20,011 nucleotides of DNA from JBBRUG01 sp038247995 (GCA_038247995.1 JBBRUG010000074.1:1-20011); one strand, 5' to 3'. Shown: positions 6,678-15,121, counted from the stretch's first letter. The notes: generated from the letters alone by a model not told the origin. Numbers and translations: made by a program.

Positions 6678-7037
6678 TCACGACGGATTGAGCAAGAAGC
6701 TCATCGTTGCCGTGAGTACGTCGGCTGCGACTGGTTCTTCAACAATGGCGATCGTCCAGTCGCTGGCGTAGGGCACCGACTGAAGGTGTACCATCGGTAG
6801 CGCGCTGGCAATGATGATCGGCGTGTTGGCCGTACTGTCGTCGGCGCGTAGGCGCTCGATCAGTTGCTCTTCGGGGGTTTCCATCGCAGGCAACGCGATT
6901 ACGAATAAGTCGGGCATCGGGGCGGGGATGGCGTCGGGGCCGTGGGTGCTGACGACAAACGAATCAGGCGGGATCAGCGTTGCCAGGCGCTCACGGACGG
7001 TGGGGTCGGTAGAGATGACCGCAACTGCGATAGGCAT
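6678..7037 (-). CDS. Degenerate receiver-domain (pseudo-receiver) protein
   Basis: A 119-residue stand-alone protein with the alternating strand-helix layout of a CheY-like receiver: VAVIST (strand 1), PDLFVIALP (strand 3), TPIIIASALP (strand 4), IAIVEEPV (strand 5). The key residues are changed. The acidic pair after strand 1 is replaced (STD), the phosphoacceptor position is Ala48, and the conserved Lys before Pro in strand 5 is Glu101. If it is a receiver it cannot be phosphorylated normally and would act as a fixed protein-interaction module. An upstream ATG at 7055 is in frame, but GGAGAGG lies 7 nt before 7037, which decides the start. An extended -10 is upstream. No kinase or output domain is adjacent. 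The fold call is by pattern only. Confidence 0.6.
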   Translation of the reverse strand: MPIAVAVISTDPTVRERLATLIPPDSFVVSTHGPDAIPAPMPDLFVIALPAMETPEEQLIERLRADDSTANTPIIIASALPMVHLQSVPYASDWTIAIVEEPVAADVLTATMSFLLNPS

Positions 7038-7077
7038 AAGCGTACCTCTCCTCAACTACCAGAATCTTCTGCGGCAC

Positions 7078-7086
7078 ATTGTAGCA
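7078..7086 (-). promoter_or_regulatory. Extended -10 promoter for the pseudo-receiver gene
   Basis: The minus strand reads TGCTACAAT, identical to the nonamer upstream of the PPOX gene. A partial -35 (TTGTTC) lies 16 bp further upstream. The leader would be about 35 nt. Confidence 0.55.
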
Positions 7087-7122
7087 TAGACGCGCCACAG
7101 AACAAAAGGCGCAGATACGACG

Positions 7123-7159
7123 AAAGAGCAGTCAGGTCTGTAGGCCTGACTGCTCTTTT
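7123..7159. terminator. Intrinsic terminator after the kelch gene
   Basis: A perfect 14 bp stem, AAAGAGCAGTCAGG (7123-7136) with CCTGACTGCTCTTT (7145-7158), and an 8 nt loop. A/T runs on both sides allow function in both directions. It lies about 30 bp past the kelch stop, separating that gene from the pseudo-receiver gene on the same strand. Confidence 0.9.
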
Positions 7160-7188
7160 GGCTCTGTGGGAAGTGGTTTACGCTCCGA

Positions 7189-8763
7189 TTATAGATCAAT
7201 ACGACATAAGAATTGATCCTTGGCGCGGGTGAATGGGCTGACAAGCACCCGCCTGAAGGCTAATTCCGGCGCGGGTGCAAGCAATGGGTTGGCTATTGCT
7301 GTCAACTCGCTCGTCGTGGCGCCCAGGCTGTTCGGTGTAGCGCCGGTGCTGCCCACCAGCGGCAAGTAGATCGGCGGCGCCGGCGCCGGGGCAGGCGCAC
7401 CGGTGGCGGTCGGCGTTACAGTAGCGGTGCTTGTACTCGTAGTCGTTACTGTAGCGGTGGCTGTACTCGTACCGGTGGCGGTGTTGGTTGGGGTGTTGGT
7501 TGCCGTGCTGGTGGCGGTGTTGGTTGGCGTGTTGGTTGCCGTACCGGTGGCGGTGTTCGTTGGTGTGTTGGTTGGCGTGCTGGTGGCGGTGTTCGTCGGC
7601 GTGCGGGTCGCTGTTGCCGTTGCGCTGTTGGTTGCTGTGCTGGTAGCGGTGTTCGTTGGTGTGTTGGTCGGCGTGCTCTGGTTACTGACGGTGTAGATTT
7701 CGAGCACGTTCGAGTCGGAGTAACCTGCCCTGGTACCGCCGGCGCCGACATAGATCTTGCCGTTATAGAGCATTGGGAAGATGCCGTGGCGCGCAGTGGG
7801 TATGGTTGCGCCGGTGCGCCAACTGTTCGTCGTCGGGTTGTAGATATCGACCCGATTATAGACACCCTGGCCAACGGCACCGGAACCGTTGATCGTTTCA
7901 CCGCCGATCACATAAAACTCACCATTTGCATATATCGCCCGGCCCATGCCGCCGCGCCCGATCGGCAGTGGTTTGAGCGGTGAGCCTGATGTGTTGCTTG
8001 ACACCCACGCATCTGTAGCCGGATTATAAATTTGCAGCGTATTGAAGCCGTTGGCGACCGTGTTGTTGTCGCCGCTGCCCGCCCCGCGCCCGCCAAAGAC
8101 GAACAAACGCTGGCCGTCAGTAGCGGCGGCGGCGTGGTTGCGTCCCTGCGGCATCGCCGCCGGCTGGGTTGCTGCCCAGGTATTGGTGGCCGGATCATAA
8201 ATGCCGCCCCGCGCAACCGTAGCGTTACCTACAATTCCGCCGAAGACATAGACTTTCCCGCCGATCACCGCTGAAATGGCCGATCCGGTGTTCCAGGGCA
8301 TGTTCGCACCCAGGCTCCAGGTGTTATTGGCCGGGTTGTAGATCTGCACCTTGCCGCGGCTGGTGGTGCCGCCGTTGCTGCCGCCGAAGCCGCCGAAGAG
8401 GTAGAGCTTGCCGCCAATCACCTCGGCGGTATGGTGATTCCCCGGATAGGGCCGTTTGGCCAGGTTCATCGTCCACTGGCCGGTCGTCAGGTTGTAAGCG
8501 AAGGTGGACTCATTATTGGTCGTATTGCCGCTCTCGCCAACCAGGTACATCATATTGCCGATGATGCCGCCGGCTACCTCGCCGATCGCGCCGGGCATGG
8601 TTGTTCCCGTCGCCCAGGTATTCGGCCCGCTAGCCTGAGCCATGGTTTGGCGGCTGGGTACGGCGAGTGAACTGCATATAACACCAAGGATCAGTAACAC
8701 TGCAAGGTAAAGCGGCAGCCGTGTACGCCTGGTAGGGTGATGACGGACAGGTGTCTTTTGCAC
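7189..8763 (-). CDS. Secreted kelch beta-propeller protein with Thr-rich linker
   Basis: 524 residues, exported. The N-terminus is Arg/His-rich with a hydrophobic core (LPLYLAVLLILGVICSSLAV, 16-35) and a likely cleavage near AQA-S (about residue 44). Residues 50-355 carry about six kelch units, seen as repeated IGGK-LY-FGG and IYNPATN-TW patterns. These should form one beta-propeller that binds protein or glycan. A Thr/Ala/Asn linker follows (about 364-457, TPTN and TATS units), then APAPAPAPP and IYLPLV (about 466-471), a motif seen at the C-termini of many Chloroflexota secreted proteins. Here, oddly, about 55 more residues follow it. The start is GTG (8761-8763) with AGAGGA just upstream. 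No catalytic residues are evident. The gene is divergent from the other large exported protein, which suggests a shared surface role. Confidence 0.85.
   Translation of the reverse strand: MQKTPVRHHPTRRTRLPLYLAVLLILGVICSSLAVPSRQTMAQASGPNTWATGTTMPGAIGEVAGGIIGNMMYLVGESGNTTNNESTFAYNLTTGQWTMNLAKRPYPGNHHTAEVIGGKLYLFGGFGGSNGGTTSRGKVQIYNPANNTWSLGANMPWNTGSAISAVIGGKVYVFGGIVGNATVARGGIYDPATNTWAATQPAAMPQGRNHAAAATDGQRLFVFGGRGAGSGDNNTVANGFNTLQIYNPATDAWVSSNTSGSPLKPLPIGRGGMGRAIYANGEFYVIGGETINGSGAVGQGVYNRVDIYNPTTNSWRTGATIPTARHGIFPMLYNGKIYVGAGGTRAGYSDSNVLEIYTVSNQSTPTNTPTNTATSTATNSATATATRTPTNTATSTPTNTPTNTATGTATNTPTNTATSTATNTPTNTATGTSTATATVTTTSTSTATVTPTATGAPAPAPAPPIYLPLVGSTGATPNSLGATTSELTAIANPLLAPAPELAFRRVLVSPFTRAKDQFLCRIDL
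7400..7690. repeat. Low-complexity repeat encoding the Thr-rich linker
   Basis: Imperfect tandem hexamer-based units (GTTGGT, GGCGGT, GCTGGT and the like on the plus strand) that encode TPTNTPTN and TATSTATN on the minus strand. Copy number is likely to vary between strains. The reverse strand yields a spurious Val-rich reading frame. Confidence 0.85.
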
Positions 8764-8824
8764 GCGGATCCTCTTCTACTGCTCTGGGACGTACAGCCCG
8801 AACCTCTATGCGTCCAGGCCCCGA

Positions 8825-8838
8825 CGAATTGCAATTCG
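8825..8838. promoter_or_regulatory. Perfect 14 bp palindrome, possible operator
   Basis: CGAATTGCAATTCG is fully self-complementary and has no loop, so it suits a dimeric DNA-binding protein rather than a terminator. It lies in the 264 bp gap between the two divergent exported-protein genes, 62 bp before the kelch start and just downstream of that gene's candidate promoter. Confidence 0.4.
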
Positions 8839-8855
8839 GGAATGTGTGCCGTCGT

Positions 8856-8885
8856 AGTATGCCGGATGATCTGGTTTTTTGTCCA
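8856..8885 (-). promoter_or_regulatory. Candidate promoter of the kelch gene
   Basis: On the minus strand TGGACA (8880-8885) is followed after 18 bp by CATACT (8856-8861). The match is moderate and predicts a leader of nearly 90 nt containing the 14 bp palindrome. I saw no convincing promoter for the rightward gene in the rest of this gap. Confidence 0.35.
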
Positions 8886-9027
8886 GCGAAACCGCTCTTT
8901 TTAGGTCATAAGCAACACGATTGTCACATGGAAGGGTGATGCGAGTCATCATCTATTCATTTGCAGCGGGCAGTCTATAAGGAGTAGCGCATAGTGTAGA
9001 TCTTAAAAGAACATCGGAACAGGTTCA

Positions 9028-12000
9028 ATGCAGCTTCATTCTCGTTTCTGGCGCAGTGTCGCGCCCTTCATGATTGTCACGCTCCTCGTAGGAAGTCTTG
9101 CTCAGCTTTTTGTCGCCCAGCCGGTTCAAGCCAATACCAGTGGTGTGCTTACCCCGGAAGAAAACGCCTTTTTTGGCTTCAATGCCGGTAACTGCCCCGC
9201 GGCATACCCTGCGTTCGGCCTCTGTCGCGGCGGCGGGATCCTTAACAGCGGCTTCACCGCCGTTTTACCGGGAACTAACGCTGCTAACCAAGCCAACCTG
9301 AACTTCAATAACGCCGGCACAGGCACCCTCAGGATCACCAGCACTACCGGTGACGCCTATCAAGGTACAGCCGCCAAGCAAGATAACGCCCTCGCTGTGC
9401 CGTTCGACGCCAGCCGTCGGCCATTCAGCGTTGGGACGCGCTTGCTCCCGCCTTTTAATATCGATCGGAATTTTCAGAGCGGCGGAGTGATGCTGGGCCT
9501 GGACGAGAATAACTATGTGAAGCTCGTGATGGCTTACAACGACTTTGGCGGCGGCGGAAATCGGCGTGGGATCCAGTTTGCCGTTGAGACGAATAATGTT
9601 TTTGCCGCCAATGCCGGCAGTTTGCCGCTGCCAACGGTAACGACCAGCCTTGATCTGTTCCTCAGCGGTGATCCCACGACGAATACCATACGGGCACTGT
9701 ATCGCATCGATAGCGATGATGTCGAGGATATTGTTGAGATCGGCACCCAGTTCGTCGATGCGAAGTTCTTTGCCGAACTAGCCTATGGCGGGCTGATCAC
9801 GACAAGCTTTAGCGCGCCCAGCAATCCCTTTACCTACAACTTCGATTGGTTCAAGATCGGCGAATATGTGCGTCCCGGCGCGTCCAGCAGCGGGATCAGC
9901 TTCACCGGCCCGACCCGCGTGATCGACCGCCCCGGTACGCAGGCGCTCAATCCAGCCACGGTTTTCGCCAATCCCACCACGCTGGCCTTCGGCCCCGACG
10001 GCCGACTCTATGTTGGTACGTACCGCGGGCGGATCTACTCATACGCGCTTGGCCCCGGCAATTCGCCCACCGATGTTCGCGTATATGAACAGATCTACAA
10101 TCGCCCTAACCGTACGTGTCCAAGTAGTAGCAGCGACCCGATCGTTCCGCCGATCGGCCAGGTCTGTACCCTCGATCCGGCAGTCATTGGCCGTCAGGTA
10201 TTGGGCATCTCGTTTAGCCCCAACGCGACGCCGACCAATATTGAACTTTACGTAACGCATAGCGATCCGCGCTTCACCAAGAACCAGAGCATTGATAGCA
10301 CAGTTGCCAAACGGATCGACACCAACTCGGGCATCCTCAGCCGGCTGACGCTAAATGGCGCCGGGGCGGTGACGGCGGACGAAGATCTGATCACCGGGTT
10401 GCCGCGTTCGCGTGAGTTCCACTCGATCAACGGCCTCGACTTTGACGATGCCGGCTGGCTCTATATCAGTGTCGGCGGGAACACAAACACCGGCAGCCCA
10501 AGTAGCTTCTTCAGCTTCTTGCCCGAATTCTTCTTCTCGGCCTCGGTGGTGCGGGTACGCCCGGCGGATCTCGTCGCGCCGCTTGATGTGCGCAGCTTCA
10601 CCAGCCCGGCTGATCTTGACCCATATACGGGCGTGTTTGAGCTCTTCGGCACCGGTCTGCGTAATGCCTACGATATCGTCTGGCACTCCTCGGGGCGCCT
10701 CTACGCCAATACCAACGGGAGCAATGGCGGCCTCGGCACTACCCCCGGCCCGGCCAACGGCTGCCCGAACGGCGTTGCCGTGGGTATATCAACCCAAGCC
10801 GACTCGCTCGACTGGGTGCGGTCCAATACCTATCATGGCCATCCCAACCCGGCGCGTAATGAGTGTGTCTGGGGCAACGGCAACTACCCCGGCGGCACAA
10901 CCCTGACCCCCGAAGCCAACTATGAAGCTCCGGTATACCTTTACAGTGGAGCTCAGTCGGTGAATGGCATCGCCGAGTATACGGCCCCAACATTCAGCGG
11001 GCAGATGCAAGGCGACCTGATCGTTGCGGCCTATGCTGGCACGGAAAGCGTGCGCCGCCTGGTGCTCGCCAGTGACGGCGAATCGGTGCTCTCGGATCAG
11101 ATCCTGACCCAGGCGCTGAGTACACCACTTGACGTAACTGTTGCCGCCAACGGCGCGATCTTCATTGCCGATCTCGGCACAGTTTCTTCAAGCGATAATG
11201 CGGCGAGTCCAGGCGGGATTTACATTCTGACCGCCAATGACACCGGCGGCACAGCGACGACCTGCCGCAGCGCCGGGGTTGATCCGGCCCTTGCCGACAG
11301 CGATGGCGACGGCTTCCTCGACCAGGACGAGATCGATAACGGTACCGACATTTGTAATGCCTCGTCGCAGCCGATCGACAGCAATGGCGTGCTGGTTAAT
11401 GCCATTCTGACCGGTGGTTATCTGCTCTCCGACTTCCACGACCCAGACATCGACGGCGACGGAATTCTGAATGCTGAAGAACAGCTTCAGTTCGACTCGG
11501 CCAACGGCATTGCGACGCCGCTGCCGCTCAACATCGACTTTGCGGGCGATGGCGACGGCATCCAGAAGACCGGTTTCTATGGCGTGCTGCTGCGCGATAA
11601 TCCCGGCGCGACGCTGAGTGCGCTTGAAGGACGCGGCTTTGGCCTCTATGAGCCAACGGCACGCCTGCGCGCCAATGGCGTCAGCGGCGCGCTCGGTCTG
11701 CTCGCAACCGATGGTTCGCAGCGTGGCCCAAGCAATGACCAGGATAATTTCCTTCAGGTCGGCTTTAATGCGGCGACACAGCCGTTCACCATCACCACCG
11801 AGATCGGCAGTCCCTTCACCGGTGAAAGTGCGACAGTCGCAACGCCTGAGGAGGCGGGGATCTACTTCGGCCAGGACGCCGACAACTACGTGCAACTCAG
11901 CCTGCGGCGTACGGTTGCCAACCAGGCTACCTTCAGCTTCGCGGCGGAAGCCGGCGGCGGATTGAGCGCCGGCCTGGGCCAGACGGCTACACCGACCCTG

Positions 12001-13875
12001 GCACTGCCCTTCACTGGCACCATCCGCCTTGCCCTCGTCGGCCACCCAGCGGCGGGCTACCTCGCGGCGCGCTACAGCATTGTGCCGCCGGGCCTGGGCG
12101 AACAGCCTACACCCTGGACAACCATCGCCGTATTGCACGATGTGAACTTCAGTAGCTTGGCCGGCTACTTCATCGAGCCGGGTTGCTCGCCCACGTCGGG
12201 TGCGGGCTGTGTAGCGGTGGCTGGTCTGGCCACAACCGGGCCCGATCTGGCCTATGGCTTCACCGAGTTCCGCATCGACCCATTCACGAATGCGCTGGGT
12301 GGACGCGCAGTGGCCGGTTTTGCCGCCGAGCGCCCCGCGCCCACCACCGGCCCGGTCGATCTGAGCTGGGCGACAAACGGCCAGGCGCTGATTAGTGGCT
12401 TCCACATCTATCGCGGCACGAGCGACAATCGCGCGGCAGCGACCCGGATGACGGCAAGCCCAATTGCGCCAACCGGCGATCCATTGCGTAGCCAGAGCTA
12501 CAGCTACAGCGATGCAAGTGCGCCGGTGAACCCGGTTTACTACTGGCTGGAACCGCAGATCGTGGGCGGAACGACCGGCAGCGAACTGAGCACTACGCTG
12601 AACGAAAAGGCCAACCAGACGATCACCTTCGCAGTGCTGGCTGATGTGACCTTCGGCGTCGCGCCGATCACGCTCAGCGCTACGGCCACGTCGGGCCTGC
12701 CGGTAAGCTTCAGTGGCACCGGTGCGTGTAGCGTGAATGGAACGACCCTGACGATCGACGGCGCCGGCGCCTGTGAAGTAACCGCTACCCAGGCCGGTAA
12801 TGCGACCTTCAACGCAGCCCCGATTGTGACGCGGAGCTTCGCGATTGCCAAGGCGGCGGCGACAGTCGCAGTAACCAGCACTACCCGGACGTTCGACGGT
12901 ACCAACCCGCCCGTCAGCGCGACAACCGACCCGAGCGGACTGGGCTTGACGGTTTCGTATGTCGGCACCGGTGCGACGAACTACGGCCCCTCAACGATTC
13001 CGCCGACGAATGTCGGTGAGTATGCAGTGGTAGCGACGATCAATGCGACGAACTATCAGGGTAGCGCCGTGGGCGACCTAGTCATTACCCCGGCGACGGC
13101 GCAGATCGTGCTGACCAACCTCACGCAAGGCTACACCGGTGCAGCACGATCAGTGACAGTCACGACGATACCGGCAAGTTTGGCAGTAAGTGTGGTTTAT
13201 CAGGGCACCGACGGCACAACCTACGGGCCAAGCGCCACCGCACCGACCGAGGTGGGCCGTTATACCGTAGCGGTAGACATTGCCGCCAGCGAAACGAACT
13301 ACACCGGCACGGCAACGGCGACACTGGCGATTATTGCCAGCCAATCGACGATTAGTATCGCTAGCCCGACGGTAACCTTCAATGGTACGCCACAGACGGT
13401 CACCGTCACGACTACCCCACCAGGGCTGCCGTTCACGCTGAGCTATAACGGCGTGGGCGGCACAAGTTACGGGCCGAGCAGCACTCCGCCGACAAACGCC
13501 GGCAGCTACATTGTGCGGGCAACCGTGACTGAATCGAATTATGCCGGGACGGCAAGCGGAACCTTGACCATTCTGCGTGCCCAGGCCGAGCTGATGATCA
13601 GCGGGCTGAGTGTGGTGGCGAATGGTACACCGCGCCCAGTGACCGTTACGACGAGCCCGGCAGGTCTGAGCGGTGTGATCGTAACCTACACCGGCGTGGG
13701 CAGCACGACCTACGGCCCAAGCACTACTCCGCCGACGAACGCAGGCACCTATCGGGTGGCGGTGGAGTTGAACCACCCGAACTATGATGCCGCAGTAACC
13801 CGTGAACTGCGGATCACCGAACCGGTGCCGGCCGAGAACCGGTTCACAGTCTTCCTGCCGATCCTCAGGCGGTAA
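9028..13875 (+). CDS. Large secreted protein: sugar-dehydrogenase-type propeller plus MBG/Ig repeats
   Basis: 1615 residues. Signal peptide about 1-35 (MIVTLLVGSLAQLFVAQPVQA, written here only to mark its core at 16-35, cleaved after QA). Two related concanavalin-like jelly-roll segments (about 35-290 and 835-1087) share a DENNYVKL/DADNYVQL pattern. Between them (about 296-735) is a glucose/sorbosone-dehydrogenase-type beta-propeller: AFGPDGRLYVGT, REFHSINGLDF with candidate catalytic H465, and GTGLRNAYD (541-549). Calcium-binding DSDGDGFLDQDE (757-768) and DPDIDGDGILNAEE (805-818) follow the propeller. Then come a fibronectin III-like domain (about 1102-1185), a Big-like domain (1196-1276) and four MBG-like repeats (1277-1601). 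The C-terminus is VFLPILRR. Likely surface-attached or secreted and possibly acting on or binding sugars; PQQ dependence is unproven. The ribosome-binding site is weak (AGG 5 nt upstream). Confidence 0.85.
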   Translation: MQLHSRFWRSVAPFMIVTLLVGSLAQLFVAQPVQANTSGVLTPEENAFFGFNAGNCPAAYPAFGLCRGGGILNSGFTAVLPGTNAANQANLNFNNAGTGTLRITSTTGDAYQGTAAKQDNALAVPFDASRRPFSVGTRLLPPFNIDRNFQSGGVMLGLDENNYVKLVMAYNDFGGGGNRRGIQFAVETNNVFAANAGSLPLPTVTTSLDLFLSGDPTTNTIRALYRIDSDDVEDIVEIGTQFVDAKFFAELAYGGLITTSFSAPSNPFTYNFDWFKIGEYVRPGASSSGISFTGPTRVIDRPGTQALNPATVFANPTTLAFGPDGRLYVGTYRGRIYSYALGPGNSPTDVRVYEQIYNRPNRTCPSSSSDPIVPPIGQVCTLDPAVIGRQVLGISFSPNATPTNIELYVTHSDPRFTKNQSIDSTVAKRIDTNSGILSRLTLNGAGAVTADEDLITGLPRSREFHSINGLDFDDAGWLYISVGGNTNTGSPSSFFSFLPEFFFSASVVRVRPADLVAPLDVRSFTSPADLDPYTGVFELFGTGLRNAYDIVWHSSGRLYANTNGSNGGLGTTPGPANGCPNGVAVGISTQADSLDWVRSNTYHGHPNPARNECVWGNGNYPGGTTLTPEANYEAPVYLYSGAQSVNGIAEYTAPTFSGQMQGDLIVAAYAGTESVRRLVLASDGESVLSDQILTQALSTPLDVTVAANGAIFIADLGTVSSSDNAASPGGIYILTANDTGGTATTCRSAGVDPALADSDGDGFLDQDEIDNGTDICNASSQPIDSNGVLVNAILTGGYLLSDFHDPDIDGDGILNAEEQLQFDSANGIATPLPLNIDFAGDGDGIQKTGFYGVLLRDNPGATLSALEGRGFGLYEPTARLRANGVSGALGLLATDGSQRGPSNDQDNFLQVGFNAATQPFTITTEIGSPFTGESATVATPEEAGIYFGQDADNYVQLSLRRTVANQATFSFAAEAGGGLSAGLGQTATPTLALPFTGTIRLALVGHPAAGYLAARYSIVPPGLGEQPTPWTTIAVLHDVNFSSLAGYFIEPGCSPTSGAGCVAVAGLATTGPDLAYGFTEFRIDPFTNALGGRAVAGFAAERPAPTTGPVDLSWATNGQALISGFHIYRGTSDNRAAATRMTASPIAPTGDPLRSQSYSYSDASAPVNPVYYWLEPQIVGGTTGSELSTTLNEKANQTITFAVLADVTFGVAPITLSATATSGLPVSFSGTGACSVNGTTLTIDGAGACEVTATQAGNATFNAAPIVTRSFAIAKAAATVAVTSTTRTFDGTNPPVSATTDPSGLGLTVSYVGTGATNYGPSTIPPTNVGEYAVVATINATNYQGSAVGDLVITPATAQIVLTNLTQGYTGAARSVTVTTIPASLAVSVVYQGTDGTTYGPSATAPTEVGRYTVAVDIAASETNYTGTATATLAIIASQSTISIASPTVTFNGTPQTVTVTTTPPGLPFTLSYNGVGGTSYGPSSTPPTNAGSYIVRATVTESNYAGTASGTLTILRAQAELMISGLSVVANGTPRPVTVTTSPAGLSGVIVTYTGVGSTTYGPSTTPPTNAGTYRVAVELNHPNYDAAVTRELRITEPVPAENRFTVFLPILRR
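12856..13830 (+). repeat. Four tandem MBG-like Ig-fold repeats (coding)
   Basis: Four units of about 80 codons, beginning near 12856, 13093, 13336 and 13576. Each has the pattern VTVTT-P-GL, then V-Y-G-G-T-YGPS, then PPTN-G-Y-V, then NY-G. The DNA is diverged but the GGC-CC-AGC ... CCGCCGACGAA blocks recur, marking past duplication. Confidence 0.8.
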
Positions 13876-13893
13876 GAACCGGATGCGCTAAAT

Positions 13894-13931
13894 AACCACA
13901 ACGCCGATCCAATGGATCGGCGTTGTGGTTT
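13894..13931. terminator. Bidirectional terminator with perfect 17 bp stem
   Basis: AACCACAACGCCGATCC (13894-13910), loop AAT, and its exact complement at 13914-13930. It lies between two convergent genes, 18 bp after the large secreted-protein gene and 21 bp beyond the recombinase stop. T tracts are short (TTTG rightward, TTATTTA leftward), but the stem is very stable. Confidence 0.88.
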
Positions 13932-13951
13932 GTTCTGCACAGCCTCTTTAG

Positions 13952-15112
13952 CTAGGCGTCGAATGGGTCGGCGCTGAATTGATCGTGGACTTCCTGAAGC
14001 TGAATGTCGCGGTAGCTAGCGTAGAAACTGCGCGTCACCTCGACGCTGCGGTGGCGTAAGATCTGCGAGACTTCGGCCAGCGCGACACCTTCATTGAGCA
14101 GGTGGTAACCGACAAAGTGGCGAAAGGTGTGCGGGGTTACTTCGCGGAGCAACGCCGCTTCGTCGAAACGGCCCTCAAGCTCGGCCAGGTGGGCCTGCCC
14201 CTCGGCGGCCCCGGTGACAATCCGCCAGCCGCTGCTGCGGGTCAGGCGCCCGCCGGCGGTGCGTCGGTCGAGCGAAATAAACAATGCTTCGTTGGCCCGT
14301 GGCCAGTTCCGCGCCTCCAGGTAGGTGTGCAGTGCCCGCTCAGCGGGGCGACGGACAAACAATGTACCCTCACGGCGGCCTTTGCCGCGCACCGTGACCC
14401 GGCTGAGCATACGCCGATCGCGGCAAACATCGCCGACATCGAGGCTCAGCGCCTCGGAAATACGCGCCGCCGACGAGAAGAGCAAGTGCAACAGACTGGC
14501 GTTGCGCAACCGAATCAGCAGCAGACGCGGCGTACGATCCTCTTCGGCGCCACTTGGCTTGTCATAATATGTTACCAGCCGACGTAGATCGGGCGGTGTG
14601 GGTGCCACTGGATCGGGCAGGCGCGGTAGGGCACGCGTAACCTCTGGGCGCACAGCCGCAATCCGAAAGCTGATCGCAGCATACGACTCGGCAAGGGACA
14701 AAAAGCCGAAGAGCGGTCGTACATAAGCGTGGATGCTGCGCGCCGAGAGCCGTGTGTCGGACGCGGCCGGGTGCTGCGCGCGCAGGGAAAGATCGTAGCT
14801 GCGCCGGCGCAGGATGCGCACATACTCTTGCAGGTCGTCGAGTTGGAGATCATTGAGGGTGCGCCGCTGTTGCCCTTCGGCCCAGCGCACGAACAAACGT
14901 ACGGATGTCGTATAACTATCGACGGTGCGCCGCGCATGATGGCGCTGCTCATCGCGCAAGCGTTGCTCTTCAATGTCAAGCGTGGCCTGATCGATCGGCT
15001 CATCCTCATCCAGGCCGGCCAACGTCAGCCGGGCCAGCCAGATCGCACCGGCATCGGCGAGAGTAGTTTCGGGTGTGAGCGTGCGCTGCGCAAGAATGAG
15101 TGGTGCTGTCAT
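13952..15112 (-). CDS. Tyrosine recombinase, XerC/XerD-like
   Basis: 386-residue site-specific recombinase that cuts and joins DNA through a tyrosine. The N-terminal SAM-like core-binding domain spans about 60-160 (HARRTVDSYTTSVRLFVRWAEG, quoted in part at 59-78). The catalytic domain is complete: R217 in SSAARISEAL, K244 in VRGKGRREGT, H328 and R331 in TPHTFRH, H354 in LRHRS, and nucleophile Y364 in RSFYASY. It is longer than XerC/D (about 300) because of some 55 extra N-terminal residues and an insertion near 300-320. No ribosome-binding site precedes the ATG; a GC-rich palindrome ends 9 nt upstream instead. A perfect dif/lox-like inverted repeat lies about 210 bp upstream and is the obvious candidate substrate. 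No phage or integron genes are nearby, so chromosome-dimer resolution or a local switch is more likely than integration. Confidence 0.93.
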   Translation of the reverse strand: MTAPLILAQRTLTPETTLADAGAIWLARLTLAGLDEDEPIDQATLDIEEQRLRDEQRHHARRTVDSYTTSVRLFVRWAEGQQRRTLNDLQLDDLQEYVRILRRRSYDLSLRAQHPAASDTRLSARSIHAYVRPLFGFLSLAESYAAISFRIAAVRPEVTRALPRLPDPVAPTPPDLRRLVTYYDKPSGAEEDRTPRLLLIRLRNASLLHLLFSSAARISEALSLDVGDVCRDRRMLSRVTVRGKGRREGTLFVRRPAERALHTYLEARNWPRANEALFISLDRRTAGGRLTRSSGWRIVTGAAEGQAHLAELEGRFDEAALLREVTPHTFRHFVGYHLLNEGVALAEVSQILRHRSVEVTRSFYASYRDIQLQEVHDQFSADPFDA

Positions 15113-15121
15113 AAGGATTGG

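Noticed and set aside
7403..7696. Val-rich, membrane-like reading frame opposite the kelch linker
   Set aside because: It is the complement of the Thr-rich repeat; the apparent hydrophobicity is a by-product of the repeat composition.
11188..12405. Long open frame antisense to the large secreted-protein gene (405 codons)
   Set aside because: The forward strand encodes recognisable domains across the whole stretch, while the antisense product is Arg/Ala-rich without any fold pattern.
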